DNA of 57,372 nucleotides, from NCBI GenBank assembly GCA_030654805.1, contig JAURWR010000096.1, forward strand, positions 1 to 57,372, in the 5' to 3' direction. The number at the start of each line of letters is the position of its first letter. Position 1 is the first letter of the stretch. Under the pieces are notes generated by a model, which saw only the letters and a list, made by a program, of their open reading frames with translations, searched no databases and was not told the origin of the DNA. The stretch is from Burkholderiaceae bacterium. Lineage in GTDB: Bacteria; Pseudomonadota; Gammaproteobacteria; Burkholderiales; Burkholderiaceae_C. The position numbers and the translations under genes are program-made. Below are positions 41,679 through 50,850 of the stretch, piece by piece.

Positions 41679-41774
41679 GGGTCCGCAGCCGACACCGACT
41701 GCATCAATGACCGGTTGTAGTTTCTCCAGTCCGCACCTTTGCCGCTGTTCAACGTGATCGACACCAGCTCGGTG
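41457..41774. other. Non-coding right flank of the IS and array junction
   Basis: These 318 nt between the transposase stop and attC2 hold no supported gene. The first ~220 nt are the likely IS right end and could encode a bridge RNA. GGCTAAC at 41642-41648, followed by GAATG, looks like another attC core (minus-strand CATTCGTTAGCC), and shares AACGAATG with the core at 40329-40336. An 89-codon minus-strand open frame (41495-41764) has low protein character. Confidence 0.5.
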
Positions 41775-41910
41775 GCCTAACGCAGAAGCTCCATTGACGA
41801 ATCGCTTCGCAATTCGTCATGGCCTGTCTTCGCTTGACAGACGGGGAAGCCCTTGTAGTTGACGGTAAGCGGCGTGCCGAAGGCGCGTCCGCTTGACTGA
41901 CGGGTTAGCC
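41775..41910 (-). repeat. attC site of cassette 2 (long, composite)
   Basis: Bounded by GCCTAAC (41775-41781) and GTTAGCC (41904-41910), so in cassette orientation it runs from GGCTAAC, which contains the TAA stop of the cassette gene, to GTTAGGC. The 136-nt length is at the long end for attC. Inside are a GCGGACGCGCC/GGCACGCCGC hairpin, a CTGTC/GACAG hairpin and a TGACGAAT/ATTCGTCA 8-bp palindrome, as if two sites were fused. Confidence 0.7.
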
Positions 41911-42390
41911 TGCATATCGCGTCCACTGGGCCTGGGGGTGAAGACCACAGAATCTCGCTGCGTCTAACAGACGCCTCTTGGTAAGGCGCTGGTTGTTGTC
42001 TCCGATGAGCGTCACGGTAGTTTGTGACGCCAGCCAAGAAACGAACTCCTCGCGACTCGCGAACTCTTGCCTCTCGCCGGGGTTCCAGTGCATCGCCAAA
42101 AGCTCTTCTGACGTGGGAAGTTCGCCGTCCATCACATGACCGTAGATGAACCGCTGCCCTGCGAATCGAAGTCCTAAGCCGCAGTATTCCTTGTGACGGA
42201 ACGCCACTATGAGGCCCCCCTCTAGGTATGACGCAATCCGACTCGCCAGCTCTGTGCCTACAGGCTCTGCGTCTTCCACACTACGACGCTTCGCATTCCG
42301 GCGGCGACGCCAGATAAGAAATGAAACCGTCCCGATGACTATGGGAAGCGGCAACGCAAAGATCAGGGCTTCAGGGACCGTAGGTGCCAT
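41905..42390 (-). CDS. Cassette gene 2: membrane-anchored protein of unknown function
   Basis: A 161-residue protein I do not recognise. An N-terminal membrane helix (ALIFALPLPIVIGTVSFLIW) is followed by a basic stop-transfer run RRRRNAKRR, so the rest is probably cytoplasmic. The soluble part includes RIASYLEGGLIVAFRHKEY and LAMHWNPGERQEF, and ends near FCGLHPQAQW. The start lies about 8 nt inside the cassette boundary after attC1, and the TAA stop lies in the attC2 core, so the gene is bounded precisely by recombination sites. Confidence 0.75.
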   Translation of the reverse strand: MAPTVPEALIFALPLPIVIGTVSFLIWRRRRNAKRRSVEDAEPVGTELASRIASYLEGGLIVAFRHKEYCGLGLRFAGQRFIYGHVMDGELPTSEELLAMHWNPGERQEFASREEFVSWLASQTTVTLIGDNNQRLTKRRLLDAARFCGLHPQAQWTRYAG

Positions 42391-42397
42391 TGCTGCC

Positions 42398-42479
42398 GGC
42401 TAACGTTCGAGCTAACCGGCCCGCGGAGGCAGGACGCCTTGGCCTGCCGTAGCGGGTCCGGTTGAGCGAGGGGTTAGGC
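42398..42479 (-). repeat. attC site of cassette 1
   Basis: An 82-nt site from GGCTAAC (42398) to GTTAGGC (42473-42479). In cassette orientation it begins GCCTAAC, which includes the TAA stop of cassette gene 1, and ends GTTAGCC. Paired arms are visible: CCGGACCCGC with GCGGGCCGG, and an apical GGCAGG with CCTGCC. The arrangement R''-L''-loop-L'-R' with imperfect pairing is the classical attC architecture. Confidence 0.85.
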
Positions 42480-43781
42480 CTCATCGTCGAAGGCGGTGAA
42501 GATGGCTTGCGCGATTGCTGACAAACCCGACCAGTCACCGGCTGCCAGCAATGCCGAGTTTGCGAGGGCTGCGTCAGCCTTTCTGTCAAACGCGTGGTGA
42601 AGCTGAGCCTTGCGCATAACTTCCCCTTGGTACTGACCCAAGGTCTCGTTGTAGCCCTTCCACTGAACGGGCGTGAGGCCTCCTTCGTCTTGGGTCAGAA
42701 CGTCTCGACCTAGATACAACTCAATGCTAGCCGCAAGGCCGTTCACATCCAGTTCAGTGTTGCCGCTTGGCCCGAGGGTTGGATAGTTCCGCAACACTGC
42801 CAGGTTCGGGTATGCGCGGATCGAAATGTTCCTCGGCAGACTGACTGCGGCTAGTGACCGTCTAGCGTCTGCTGCGGCGGTGTCGTTGTCAAAAAGCGCG
42901 ATGACCTTGTTTGTAATGCCGGTTGCAGAGAACGCTTTTATGAGTGACACAAGATGACCTGCGCCGCCCGGGGACCTAGTCGATTCAAAATCTAAAAAGG
43001 AGTAGTAGTCCGACAGATGAGGGTAAAGCAAGTTGAGCGCGCGCCTGAGAATTGACGCATCCGTCGAACCTTCGGTAAGAATGATTTGCTTGGAATTCTC
43101 CGGATGTCCGGCAACAAGCGCTTGAATCGCCTCATTACAGACTTCAGTGTCTGGTCCGTAGTAGCCCCCACTGACCAGTTCGGAGACATCTTGGGATACG
43201 AGTTGGTCTCGCGCTGCGACTTCGCATACCGCCCGGACTAGGCATCTGACATCTTCTGCGAAGAAGCCGAAGAGATACTCGTCACTCCCTTCTACGATGT
43301 ACTTCTGGACGGGCGAAATGAAGTCCCTCTTCTTCCCGTCGACCGAATAGGAGTAGATCTTCTCTATGACGACGGTCCTCAGTGCCTCGAGGTACTGGTC
43401 AAACGAGAGAGACCGTAAGAACTGGAGTTCATCCGTCCATGTTTCGTGCGATGGATCGTCTTCCATCCACGATTCGTACTTCTCAATTTCATAGGATCGC
43501 CCGATATCGAAGTCGCGTTTCGCTCGCCCGAGGGTGAAGCCCATGATGTTGAGGCGGTCAATCGCCTTGGCTACTTGGCACGAATACTCAACTACGTCCT
43601 CGATATCGTCGGTGTGAGCAGCATCCAACTCCTCTCCCGCGAGCGTCGCGCCTGATTCCAAATGACGCCTGTACTGCTTCCGGTCCGACTCGCGAAAGAC
43701 GGTCATCAACTCGGGGACGACGGCGCTCTTGGAGGACACGACCGTGAAGCCGGCTACCGTGAAATCTGTGTAAGTTCCCAT
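42474..43781 (-). CDS. Cassette gene 1: HEPN/TOPRIM-type nuclease candidate
   Basis: A 435-residue protein. The N-terminus MGTYTDFTVAGFTVVSSKSA with ELMTVFRESDRKQYRRHLE resembles the HEPN/Toprim N-terminal domain family. The C-terminal half is a TOPRIM domain: acidic motif in ILTEGSTDASILRRALNLL and DxD in VIALFDNDTAAADARR, as in OLD-type nucleases. Such HEPN/TOPRIM proteins are predicted defence or abortive-infection nucleases. It is the attI-proximal cassette, starting 14 nt after GTTAGGC and stopping in attC1. Codon use is less GC-biased than its neighbours. Function is inferred. Confidence 0.78.
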   Translation of the reverse strand: MGTYTDFTVAGFTVVSSKSAVVPELMTVFRESDRKQYRRHLESGATLAGEELDAAHTDDIEDVVEYSCQVAKAIDRLNIMGFTLGRAKRDFDIGRSYEIEKYESWMEDDPSHETWTDELQFLRSLSFDQYLEALRTVVIEKIYSYSVDGKKRDFISPVQKYIVEGSDEYLFGFFAEDVRCLVRAVCEVAARDQLVSQDVSELVSGGYYGPDTEVCNEAIQALVAGHPENSKQIILTEGSTDASILRRALNLLYPHLSDYYSFLDFESTRSPGGAGHLVSLIKAFSATGITNKVIALFDNDTAAADARRSLAAVSLPRNISIRAYPNLAVLRNYPTLGPSGNTELDVNGLAASIELYLGRDVLTQDEGGLTPVQWKGYNETLGQYQGEVMRKAQLHHAFDRKADAALANSALLAAGDWSGLSAIAQAIFTAFDDEA

Positions 43782-43794
43782 GGCGTGCTATGAG

Positions 43795-43870
43795 GCCTAA
43801 CGTGTTCTCGGGAGACAGTCCGCGCCGCTTAGGCAGGACAGCTGCTCCCTAGATCGGCAGCCCTGGGTGG
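43795..43870 (-). other. attI: attI insertion junction (right limit approximate)
   Basis: GCCTAAC at 43795-43801 is GTTAGGC on the minus strand, the simple core where the first cassette joins. It lies between the cassette 1 start and intI, and upstream of intI, the standard place for attI. There is no attC-like palindrome on its right side, as expected for attI. Integrase-binding repeats were not resolved, so the right limit is a guess. Confidence 0.6.
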
Positions 43871-43905
43871 CGGCAAGTGATTGATTCATCGTTCATTCTC
43901 CGCCA

Positions 43906-43934
43906 TTGACTGGACAAACGTACAGCATTAAATT
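43906..43934 (+). promoter_or_regulatory. intI promoter with LexA-box-like operator
   Basis: The -35 candidate is TTGACT (43906-43911), followed after 16-17 nt by TTAAAT/TAAATT (43928-43934). Between and overlapping them is CTGGACAAACGTACAG (43910-43925), one mismatch from the CTGT-N8-ACAG LexA consensus. This matches the known SOS control of integron integrases. It lies 64 nt upstream of the intI ATG. Confidence 0.6.
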
Positions 43935-43997
43935 TCCGGCAAAAGCGGCGCGCTGTTACAGGTTCTCGCCGGGCATTGACGCCGCCGCTGGGAGTCC

Positions 43998-45056
43998 ATG
44001 ATGCCAGTCAGCCCGCTTGCTTTTCCACCTCGAAAGAATCTGCGGCCCGCGCCTTCGGTGGCCCATCTGCCTCCGCTGCAATCGGTGCGTGTACTGGATC
44101 AATTGCGTGAGCGGTTGAGGTTCATGCATTACAGCCTGCGCACCGAAGAGGTTTACGTTTACTGGACCAAGGCCTTCATCCGCTTTCACGGCATTCGGCA
44201 TCCGGCCGCGCTGGGCGGGCCCGAGGTGGAGGCATTCCTGATGCATCTGGCGAACGACCGCGCGGTTTCACCGTCGACGCACAGCCAGGCGCTGTCCGCC
44301 TTGCTCTTTTTCTACACCAAGGTACTGGGGCATGACCTGCCCTGGCTGAAGGAGATCGGGCATCCGCGCCGCCATCGACGCATGCCGGTGGTCCTGAGCG
44401 CCGATGAGGTGAGCCGGGTGCTCCAGGGTCTGTCGGGAGAGCACTTGCTGCTGGCGCAGCTGCTGTACGGCACGGGCCTGCGGATCACCGAGGCCCTGCA
44501 GTTGCGCGTCAAGGATCTGGACTTTGCGCAGCGTGCGCTGATCGTGCGGGAGGGCAAGGGCGCGAAGGACCGCGTGGTGATGTTGCCGCAATCCCTGGTG
44601 CCAGCGCTGCGCGGGCAGTTGGGTCAGGCGCGCTTGATCTGGGCGCAAGACGTGGAGGCCGGCACGGGAGGTGTGGAGATGCCGCATGCGCTGGATCGAA
44701 AGTACCCGCGGATGGGGGCCAGTTGGCCGTGGTTCTGGGTCTTTCCGCAATCTCATCACTCGACAGACCCGCGCAGCGGCGTGATCCGCCGGCACCACCT
44801 CTACGACCAGACCTTTCAGCGCGCATTCAAGCGGGCGGTGCAGGCTGCCGGTATCGATAAGCCCGCCACGCCACACACGCTGCGGCACTGCTTTGCCACG
44901 CACCTCCTGCAGGCCGGCAGCGACATCCGGACCGTGCAGGACTTGCTCGGCCACGCCGATGTGGCGACGACCATGATCTACACCCACGTGCTGAAACTCG
45001 GCGGCGGGGCCGTGCGAAGTCCGCTGGACTGGTTGCTGTCGACGCGAAACCCCTGA
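43998..45056 (+). CDS. intI: Integron integrase IntI
   Basis: A 352-residue tyrosine recombinase. The N-terminal DNA-binding domain contains [20 protein letters not shown] and [18 protein letters not shown]. Catalytic residues are Arg in [19 protein letters not shown], the [15 protein letters not shown] box, and [14 protein letters not shown] with Tyr. Between them is the integron-specific insertion ([20 protein letters not shown], then PQSHH) that distinguishes IntI from XerC/D. It is divergent from the cassettes with attI between, the standard integron layout. GGGAG precedes ATG 43998. It converges with nifA, 9 nt apart. Confidence 0.95.
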   Translation: MMPVSPLAFPPRKNLRPAPSVAHLPPLQSVRVLDQLRERLRFMHYSLRTEEVYVYWTKAFIRFHGIRHPAALGGPEVEAFLMHLANDRAVSPSTHSQALSALLFFYTKVLGHDLPWLKEIGHPRRHRRMPVVLSADEVSRVLQGLSGEHLLLAQLLYGTGLRITEALQLRVKDLDFAQRALIVREGKGAKDRVVMLPQSLVPALRGQLGQARLIWAQDVEAGTGGVEMPHALDRKYPRMGASWPWFWVFPQSHHSTDPRSGVIRRHHLYDQTFQRAFKRAVQAAGIDKPATPHTLRHCFATHLLQAGSDIRTVQDLLGHADVATTMIYTHVLKLGGGAVRSPLDWLLSTRNP

Positions 45057-45065
45057 CCCGCCGCC

Positions 45066-46811
<1,746 letters not shown>

Positions 46812-46863
46812 GGGCGTTCTCTTTCAATTTGGGCACACAGACGGTGCATCGTGTGCGCCCGTC

Positions 46864-46919
46864 GGTGCATGCAACCAGTCGGCCCCGGGATCACGGGTGG
46901 CGATCCCGGGGGATGCACC
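46864..46919. promoter_or_regulatory. Two-tier hairpin in the nifA leader
   Basis: The inner stem CCCCGGGATC (46883-46892) pairs with GATCCCGGGG (46902-46911) around nine bases. The outer stem GGTGCAT (46864-46870) pairs with ATGCACC (46913-46919). It lies 53-108 nt upstream of the nifA ATG and would fold in the nifA mRNA if transcription starts near the FNR box. It could attenuate nifA, end the upstream transcript, or bind a regulator. Confidence 0.5.
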
Positions 46920-46986
46920 ACTCAATGCAAAAACTTGGCCCGGTTCGCGTCCGATCGGCGCACCGACGGCGTGCCATCACGCCAGC

Positions 46987-47000
46987 TTGACGCAGATCAA
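46987..47000. promoter_or_regulatory. FNR/Anr-type box upstream of nifA
   Basis: TTGACGCAGATCAA matches the FNR/Anr consensus TTGAT-N4-ATCAA at nine of ten positions and is near-palindromic. It lies 176 nt upstream of nifA and after the ferredoxin gene stop (47075), so it is best placed to activate nifA under low oxygen. Confidence 0.75.
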
Positions 47001-47074
47001 GCTTGAATCGTCTGCCGGGATGGCACGCGCTTGACAGCGCAAGTCAGCGCGTGGCGCTGCACCCCGGAAAAGTT

Positions 47075-47398
47075 TCACCACACGGCGGCATCGGCGCGCA
47101 GCCGTTCGACCACCTCGCCGCCTTCGAGGTGCTTGTCGAAGATCTCCGCCACGTCGGCCAGACCAACGCCTCGGTACAGGACGTTGTCGGGGTAGACCAG
47201 CACATTCGGACCCCCGTCACACGGGCCCAGGCAGCCCGAGTAGGTGATCGCGATCTTTTCGTAGGCCTGCCGCTTCTGCTGCTCGGCCCAGAAGGCCTGA
47301 AGAATCGGCGGTGCCCCCGCAGACGCGCACGAGCCGCGCGGGTGGTTGGGCGGACGCTGCTGGGTGCAGACGAATACGTGGCGCAAGGGTTTGGTCAT
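47075..47398 (-). CDS. Thioredoxin-like [2Fe-2S] ferredoxin
   Basis: A 107-residue redox protein of the thioredoxin-like 2Fe-2S ferredoxin family. Cluster ligands fit VCTQQRPPNHPRGSCASAG (Cys-x12-Cys) and YSGCLGPCDGGPNVLVYPD (Cys-x3-Cys). It probably transfers electrons within or near nitrogenase metabolism; homologues recur in nif clusters. The start is ATG 47396-47398. It is 19 nt downstream of the Rrf2 gene, in the same minus-strand series. Confidence 0.88.
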   Translation of the reverse strand: MTKPLRHVFVCTQQRPPNHPRGSCASAGAPPILQAFWAEQQKRQAYEKIAITYSGCLGPCDGGPNVLVYPDNVLYRGVGLADVAEIFDKHLEGGEVVERLRADAAVW

Positions 47399-47417
47399 GT
47401 CGGGCCTCGTCAGGTTC

Positions 47418-47957
47418 TCATCTCGCGGGCGATTCGGCCAGCGTGAACACCCAGTTGATCTTCGACACGTGGATCGGCTTGACGACACGTCGCGACGAGA
47501 TTCCTCGCTTGACCGATGCCGGTTTCACCACGAGTCCCTTGGCGATGCGGTCGTCGACCAGCGATTTCAGCGAAATCGAATCGAAGTACTCGACCAGCTT
47601 CGCGTTCGCGCCGTCCCACAGGTCCTGCGTCACCGGAAGACAGCTCGATTCTTCCGCCGGCTCGGTCTCGCGGGTGCGTCCGCCGACGCTGCCCGGTTCA
47701 TCGACCGCAGCGATGATGTCCGCCAGGGTGATCGAATCCGAATCGCGCGCCAGCACATAGCCACCGCTCGGCCCGCGTGTGCTCTGTACCAGTTCATGGC
47801 GGCGCAGGCGGCCGAACAGTTGCTCCAGGTACGACAGCGAGATCTGCTGCCGCTCGCCCACGACGGCCAGCGCCACCGGCGTGGATTCCGAGCTGATCGC
47901 CAGTTCGAACATGGCCGCCACGGCGACCCGTCCCTTCTTGGTCAGCACTCCATTCAT
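47418..47957 (-). CDS. Rrf2-family transcriptional regulator with an incomplete cysteine set
   Basis: A 179-residue winged-helix regulator of the IscR/NsrR type. The DNA-binding part includes KGRVAVAAMFELAISSE, QQISLSYLEQLFGRLRRH and STRGPSGGYVLARDSDSITL. IscR needs three cysteines before CLTHALW-type sequence; here only the last is kept (ESSCLPVTQDLWDGAN), and the earlier two are absent. It therefore probably does not hold a normal 2Fe-2S cluster alone. An unusual basic C-terminal tail follows (GISSRRVVKPIHVSK). It may tune the Fe-S or fix genes of this cluster. Confidence 0.85.
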   Translation of the reverse strand: MNGVLTKKGRVAVAAMFELAISSESTPVALAVVGERQQISLSYLEQLFGRLRRHELVQSTRGPSGGYVLARDSDSITLADIIAAVDEPGSVGGRTRETEPAEESSCLPVTQDLWDGANAKLVEYFDSISLKSLVDDRIAKGLVVKPASVKRGISSRRVVKPIHVSKINWVFTLAESPAR

Positions 47958-48017
47958 GAGCGAACTCCTCCTTCGTTGTGATTCGATGGCCCGCCACCGT
48001 CGCAGACAGCGGCGCGA

Positions 48018-48314
48018 TCAGCCGAACTTGAACAGGATGCCGTGGCCGCCACGCGGGTACTCCCAGGCGACGTTCGTGTGCTCGGTGCAGATCACGCGGC
48101 AGCTGCCGCATTCGAGGCAGCCATCGGTGATCAGCGTCACCGAGCCGTTGCCCTCGGCCGTGTAGCAGGCCGCCGGGCACACATAGGTGCACTGCTGCTC
48201 CGCGCAGTCGTTGGCGCAGATGGCAGCGTCCTTGATCTGGATGTGCGGTCGGCCGTGGTCGACCTTGTAGCGGTTCTGGAACAGCTTGTCTTCGACATTC
48301 ACGGCAGCACTCAT
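48018..48314 (-). CDS. fixX: Ferredoxin-like protein FixX
   Basis: A 98-residue 4Fe-4S ferredoxin-like partner of FixABC, accepting electrons from FixC on the way to quinone or nitrogenase ferredoxin. Cluster residues lie in [19 protein letters not shown] and [17 protein letters not shown]. It ends [12 protein letters not shown], typical of FixX. It overlaps fixC by 4 nt. The Rrf2 gene follows after 60 nt. Confidence 0.95.
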   Translation of the reverse strand: MSAAVNVEDKLFQNRYKVDHGRPHIQIKDAAICANDCAEQQCTYVCPAACYTAEGNGSVTLITDGCLECGSCRVICTEHTNVAWEYPRGGHGILFKFG

Positions 48315-49615
48315 CGCGAGGCCCTCCAGAGTTTGATGGCATCGCCCACCAGGCCCGTGAACTTGCGGGCCGATGTGAAGCTGCCGGTGATTTCACGTTG
48401 CTTGGTCATCTTGTCGACGCCGTCCACGGTGAACAGCGTCTTGGCTGCGCGGTTGACGAGCTCGGGGTAGGTGGTGAAGAACTGCGGGCTCTTTTCCAGC
48501 ACGTCCGGCAGGTGGCGGTACTTCTTCAGGTCCTTCATCACGAAGCTCTCGTCGAGCGCCTGCTTGTAGGCCTTCAGCGTCTTCGCCGTCATCGGCCGGC
48601 CGGCTGCCTTGGCGGCGATCACAGTCTCGGCGGCGAGGCGTCCACTGGTCATCGCCAGGTTCGAGCCCTCGCGGTGCGCCGCGTTGACGAAGCCGCCCGA
48701 GTCGCCGACGATCATCCAACCCTCGCCGAAGATCTTCGGCACCGCGTTGAAGCCTCCTTCGGGGATCAGGTGCGCGGCGTATTCCTTCATCTCGCCGCCC
48801 TCGATCAGCGGGGCGACCGACGGATGGCGCTTGAGCTTTTCGAGCAGCGCATACGGCGTCGTTTTCTTCGGATTCGCCTTGAAGTCGCTGAGCATGCAGC
48901 CGACGCCGATCGTCAGCGAATCCTTGTTCGTGTAAAGGAATCCGGTGCCGACCATGCCTTCGGTCACCGTGCCCATCAGCTCGATCACCACGCCCTCGTC
49001 CTCGTTGATGTTGAAGCGGGCCTGGATCGTCTCTTCCGGCATGAAGAGGATTTCCTTGACCGCCAGCGCGACGTTCTTCGATGCCAGCTCGCCATGGAAG
49101 CCCGCCTTGCGTGCCAGCGTCGAATTGACGCCATCGGCCAGGATCACCACGTCTGCAAATACTTCGCCGCCCATGCGGTCGCAATGCACGCCGATCACCG
49201 TTTCGCCGTCCATCAGCAGGTGCTCGACGGTGGTCTCGCAGATCAGCAGTGCGCCCGCCTCGCGCACCTTGGACGAGAACCACTTGTCGAACTGCGCGCG
49301 GATGATGGTGTAGCGGTTGTAGGGCGGCTTGTTGTAGTCGTCACTGCGGTAGTGCGTGCCGACGAAGCTGTTGTCGTCGAGCATCCACATGCGCTGTTCG
49401 ATGATGTGGCGCTCCAGCGGCGCATCGTCTCGGAAGTCGGGAATGATCTGCTCGAGCGCCTGCGCATACAGGATCGCGCCCTGCACGTTCTTGGATCCCG
49501 GGTACTCGCCGCGCTCGATCTGCAGGACCTTCAGGCCGGCCTTGGCCAGCGTGTAGGTGGCCGCGTTGCCCGAGGGGCCGGCACCGACGACGATCGTATC
49601 GAATTTCTCCGCCAT
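48311..49615 (-). CDS. fixC: Flavoprotein dehydrogenase FixC
   Basis: FAD-containing subunit homologous to ETF:quinone oxidoreductase, 434 residues. The FAD fold is [20 protein letters not shown], with [20 protein letters not shown] near the C-terminal part. In diazotrophs FixABCX bifurcates NADH electrons between quinone and low-potential ferredoxin for nitrogenase. ATG 49613-49615 starts [10 protein letters not shown], the family start. It lies 11 nt after fixB and overlaps fixX. Confidence 0.96.
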   Translation of the reverse strand: MAEKFDTIVVGAGPSGNAATYTLAKAGLKVLQIERGEYPGSKNVQGAILYAQALEQIIPDFRDDAPLERHIIEQRMWMLDDNSFVGTHYRSDDYNKPPYNRYTIIRAQFDKWFSSKVREAGALLICETTVEHLLMDGETVIGVHCDRMGGEVFADVVILADGVNSTLARKAGFHGELASKNVALAVKEILFMPEETIQARFNINEDEGVVIELMGTVTEGMVGTGFLYTNKDSLTIGVGCMLSDFKANPKKTTPYALLEKLKRHPSVAPLIEGGEMKEYAAHLIPEGGFNAVPKIFGEGWMIVGDSGGFVNAAHREGSNLAMTSGRLAAETVIAAKAAGRPMTAKTLKAYKQALDESFVMKDLKKYRHLPDVLEKSPQFFTTYPELVNRAAKTLFTVDGVDKMTKQREITGSFTSARKFTGLVGDAIKLWRASR

Positions 49616-49626
49616 GTCATGTGCTC

Positions 49627-50727
49627 CTATGCAACCTTGCGGATGCGCTTGTCCAGGTGGGTTCGGAATGCCTCGGTCAGCACCGGCAGCACCTGCATCG
49701 CGTTGCCGACGATGCCGTAGTGCGCGAACTCGAAGATCGGTGCGCTCGGGTCGGTGTTGATCGCGACGATCACGTCCGAACTTTCCATGCCGACCCGGTG
49801 CTGGATGGCGCCGCTGACGCCGGCCGCGATGTAGAGCTTCGGCCGCACGGTCTTGCCGGTCTGGCCGACCTGGCGATCGGCTTCGAGCCAACCCGCCTGC
49901 ACCACCGGACGCGTGCCGCCGACCTCGGCGCCGAGCACGCGCGCCAATTCCCAGATCAGCTTGAAGTTGTCGGGCTGCTTCATGCCCTTGCCGCCAGTGA
50001 CGATGACGTCGGCATAGGCCAGGTTCACCGTGTTGCGGTTGGCATCGGGAATGAACTCGAGCAGCTTGGTGACGATGTCGGTCTCAATCATGCCGAGCGG
50101 CATCTCGACGCTGTCGCCACTGCGGCTGTCGTCGCGCCGGGGCATCTGCATCACACGCGGTCGGATCGTCGCCATCTGCGGCCGGTAGGCCAGCGTCATG
50201 ATCGTGCACAGCAGCGAGCCGCCGAAGGTCGGACGTGTCGCGGCGAGCGCGCGTCCGTCGATGTTGAGCTCGGTGCAATCGGCCGTGAGCCCGGTGCCCA
50301 GCGTGGTGGCCACGGAGCCCGCCAGATCACGCCCCATCGTCGTCGCGCCCAGCAGCATGATCTCGGGCTGGTGCTTGTTGACGAGGTCGGTCAGTCCCTT
50401 GGTGAAGGGTTCGTTGCGGTAGCCCTTCAGCACCGGATCGCGCACGAAATAGCAGCGGTCGGCGCCGTACGCATAGGCTTCCCGGGCGTAGGCATCTAAC
50501 GGCTCGTCCGGGCCACCCATCAGCACGCCGGCCACGTCGACCTGCAACTTGTCCGCGAGCTTGCGAGCCTCGCCCATCAGCTCCCAGCTGACCGGGTTGA
50601 CGTGGCCCCGGTCGTGTTCGATGAAGACCCACACCCCCTTGTAGGCCTTCAGTGCCTCGGACAGCTCGGTGTTGCGGCCGGCGCGTCCCGCCGCCTTCGG
50701 CGCTGCGGGTTTGGGGGCTTCGCTCAT
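49627..50727 (-). CDS. fixB: Electron transfer flavoprotein alpha subunit FixB
   Basis: About 366 residues, ETF-alpha partner of FixA. After a Lys/Ala/Pro-rich N-terminal extension, [20 protein letters not shown] begins the conserved part. The FAD-binding C-terminus contains [37 protein letters not shown] and [20 protein letters not shown]. The ATG at 50725-50727 overlaps the stop of a 38-codon ORF (50724-50840), suggesting translational coupling. Confidence 0.96.
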   Translation of the reverse strand: MSEAPKPAAPKAAGRAGRNTELSEALKAYKGVWVFIEHDRGHVNPVSWELMGEARKLADKLQVDVAGVLMGGPDEPLDAYAREAYAYGADRCYFVRDPVLKGYRNEPFTKGLTDLVNKHQPEIMLLGATTMGRDLAGSVATTLGTGLTADCTELNIDGRALAATRPTFGGSLLCTIMTLAYRPQMATIRPRVMQMPRRDDSRSGDSVEMPLGMIETDIVTKLLEFIPDANRNTVNLAYADVIVTGGKGMKQPDNFKLIWELARVLGAEVGGTRPVVQAGWLEADRQVGQTGKTVRPKLYIAAGVSGAIQHRVGMESSDVIVAINTDPSAPIFEFAHYGIVGNAMQVLPVLTEAFRTHLDKRIRKVA

Positions 50728-50840
50728 GATGACCACTCCCCGCTCGACGGGTACGCCGAGCGACCCTCCACGAGAGTCGGTCCTTGCTTGGGGCGGCCCG
50801 GCGCGGCGGCCCGTGTTGAACTGGTTGTCACGGTATTCAT
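50724..50840 (-). CDS. Small ORF (38 codons) between fixA and fixB
   Basis: ATG 50838-50840 has AGGAG five nucleotides upstream and the frame ends in TGA overlapping the fixB ATG. The peptide begins [16 protein letters not shown] and ends [11 protein letters not shown]. It is Ser/Arg/Gly/Pro-rich with no membrane segment or cysteine. I do not recognise it. It could be a real small protein or a leader that couples fixA and fixB translation. Start, ribosome-binding site and overlap are seen directly; any function is unknown. Confidence 0.5.
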   Translation of the reverse strand: MNTVTTSSTRAAAPGRPKQGPTLVEGRSAYPSSGEWSS

Positions 50841-50850
50841 GGCGTGCTCC

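Noticed and set aside
41495-41764. 89-codon minus-strand ORF between attC2 and the IS, considered as a third cassette gene
   Set aside because: Crosses the inferred IS end and an attC-like core, has no ribosome-binding site and no protein-like pattern.
41777-42037. 86-codon minus-strand ORF over attC2
   Set aside because: Its C-terminal half is simply translated attC sequence (QSSGRAFGTPLT), and it overlaps cassette gene 2 in another frame.
47025-47041. TGGCACGCGCTTGAC as a sigma-54 promoter near nifA
   Set aside because: Lies on the + strand, facing away from nifA, and the GG-N10-GC spacing fails (AC instead of GC).
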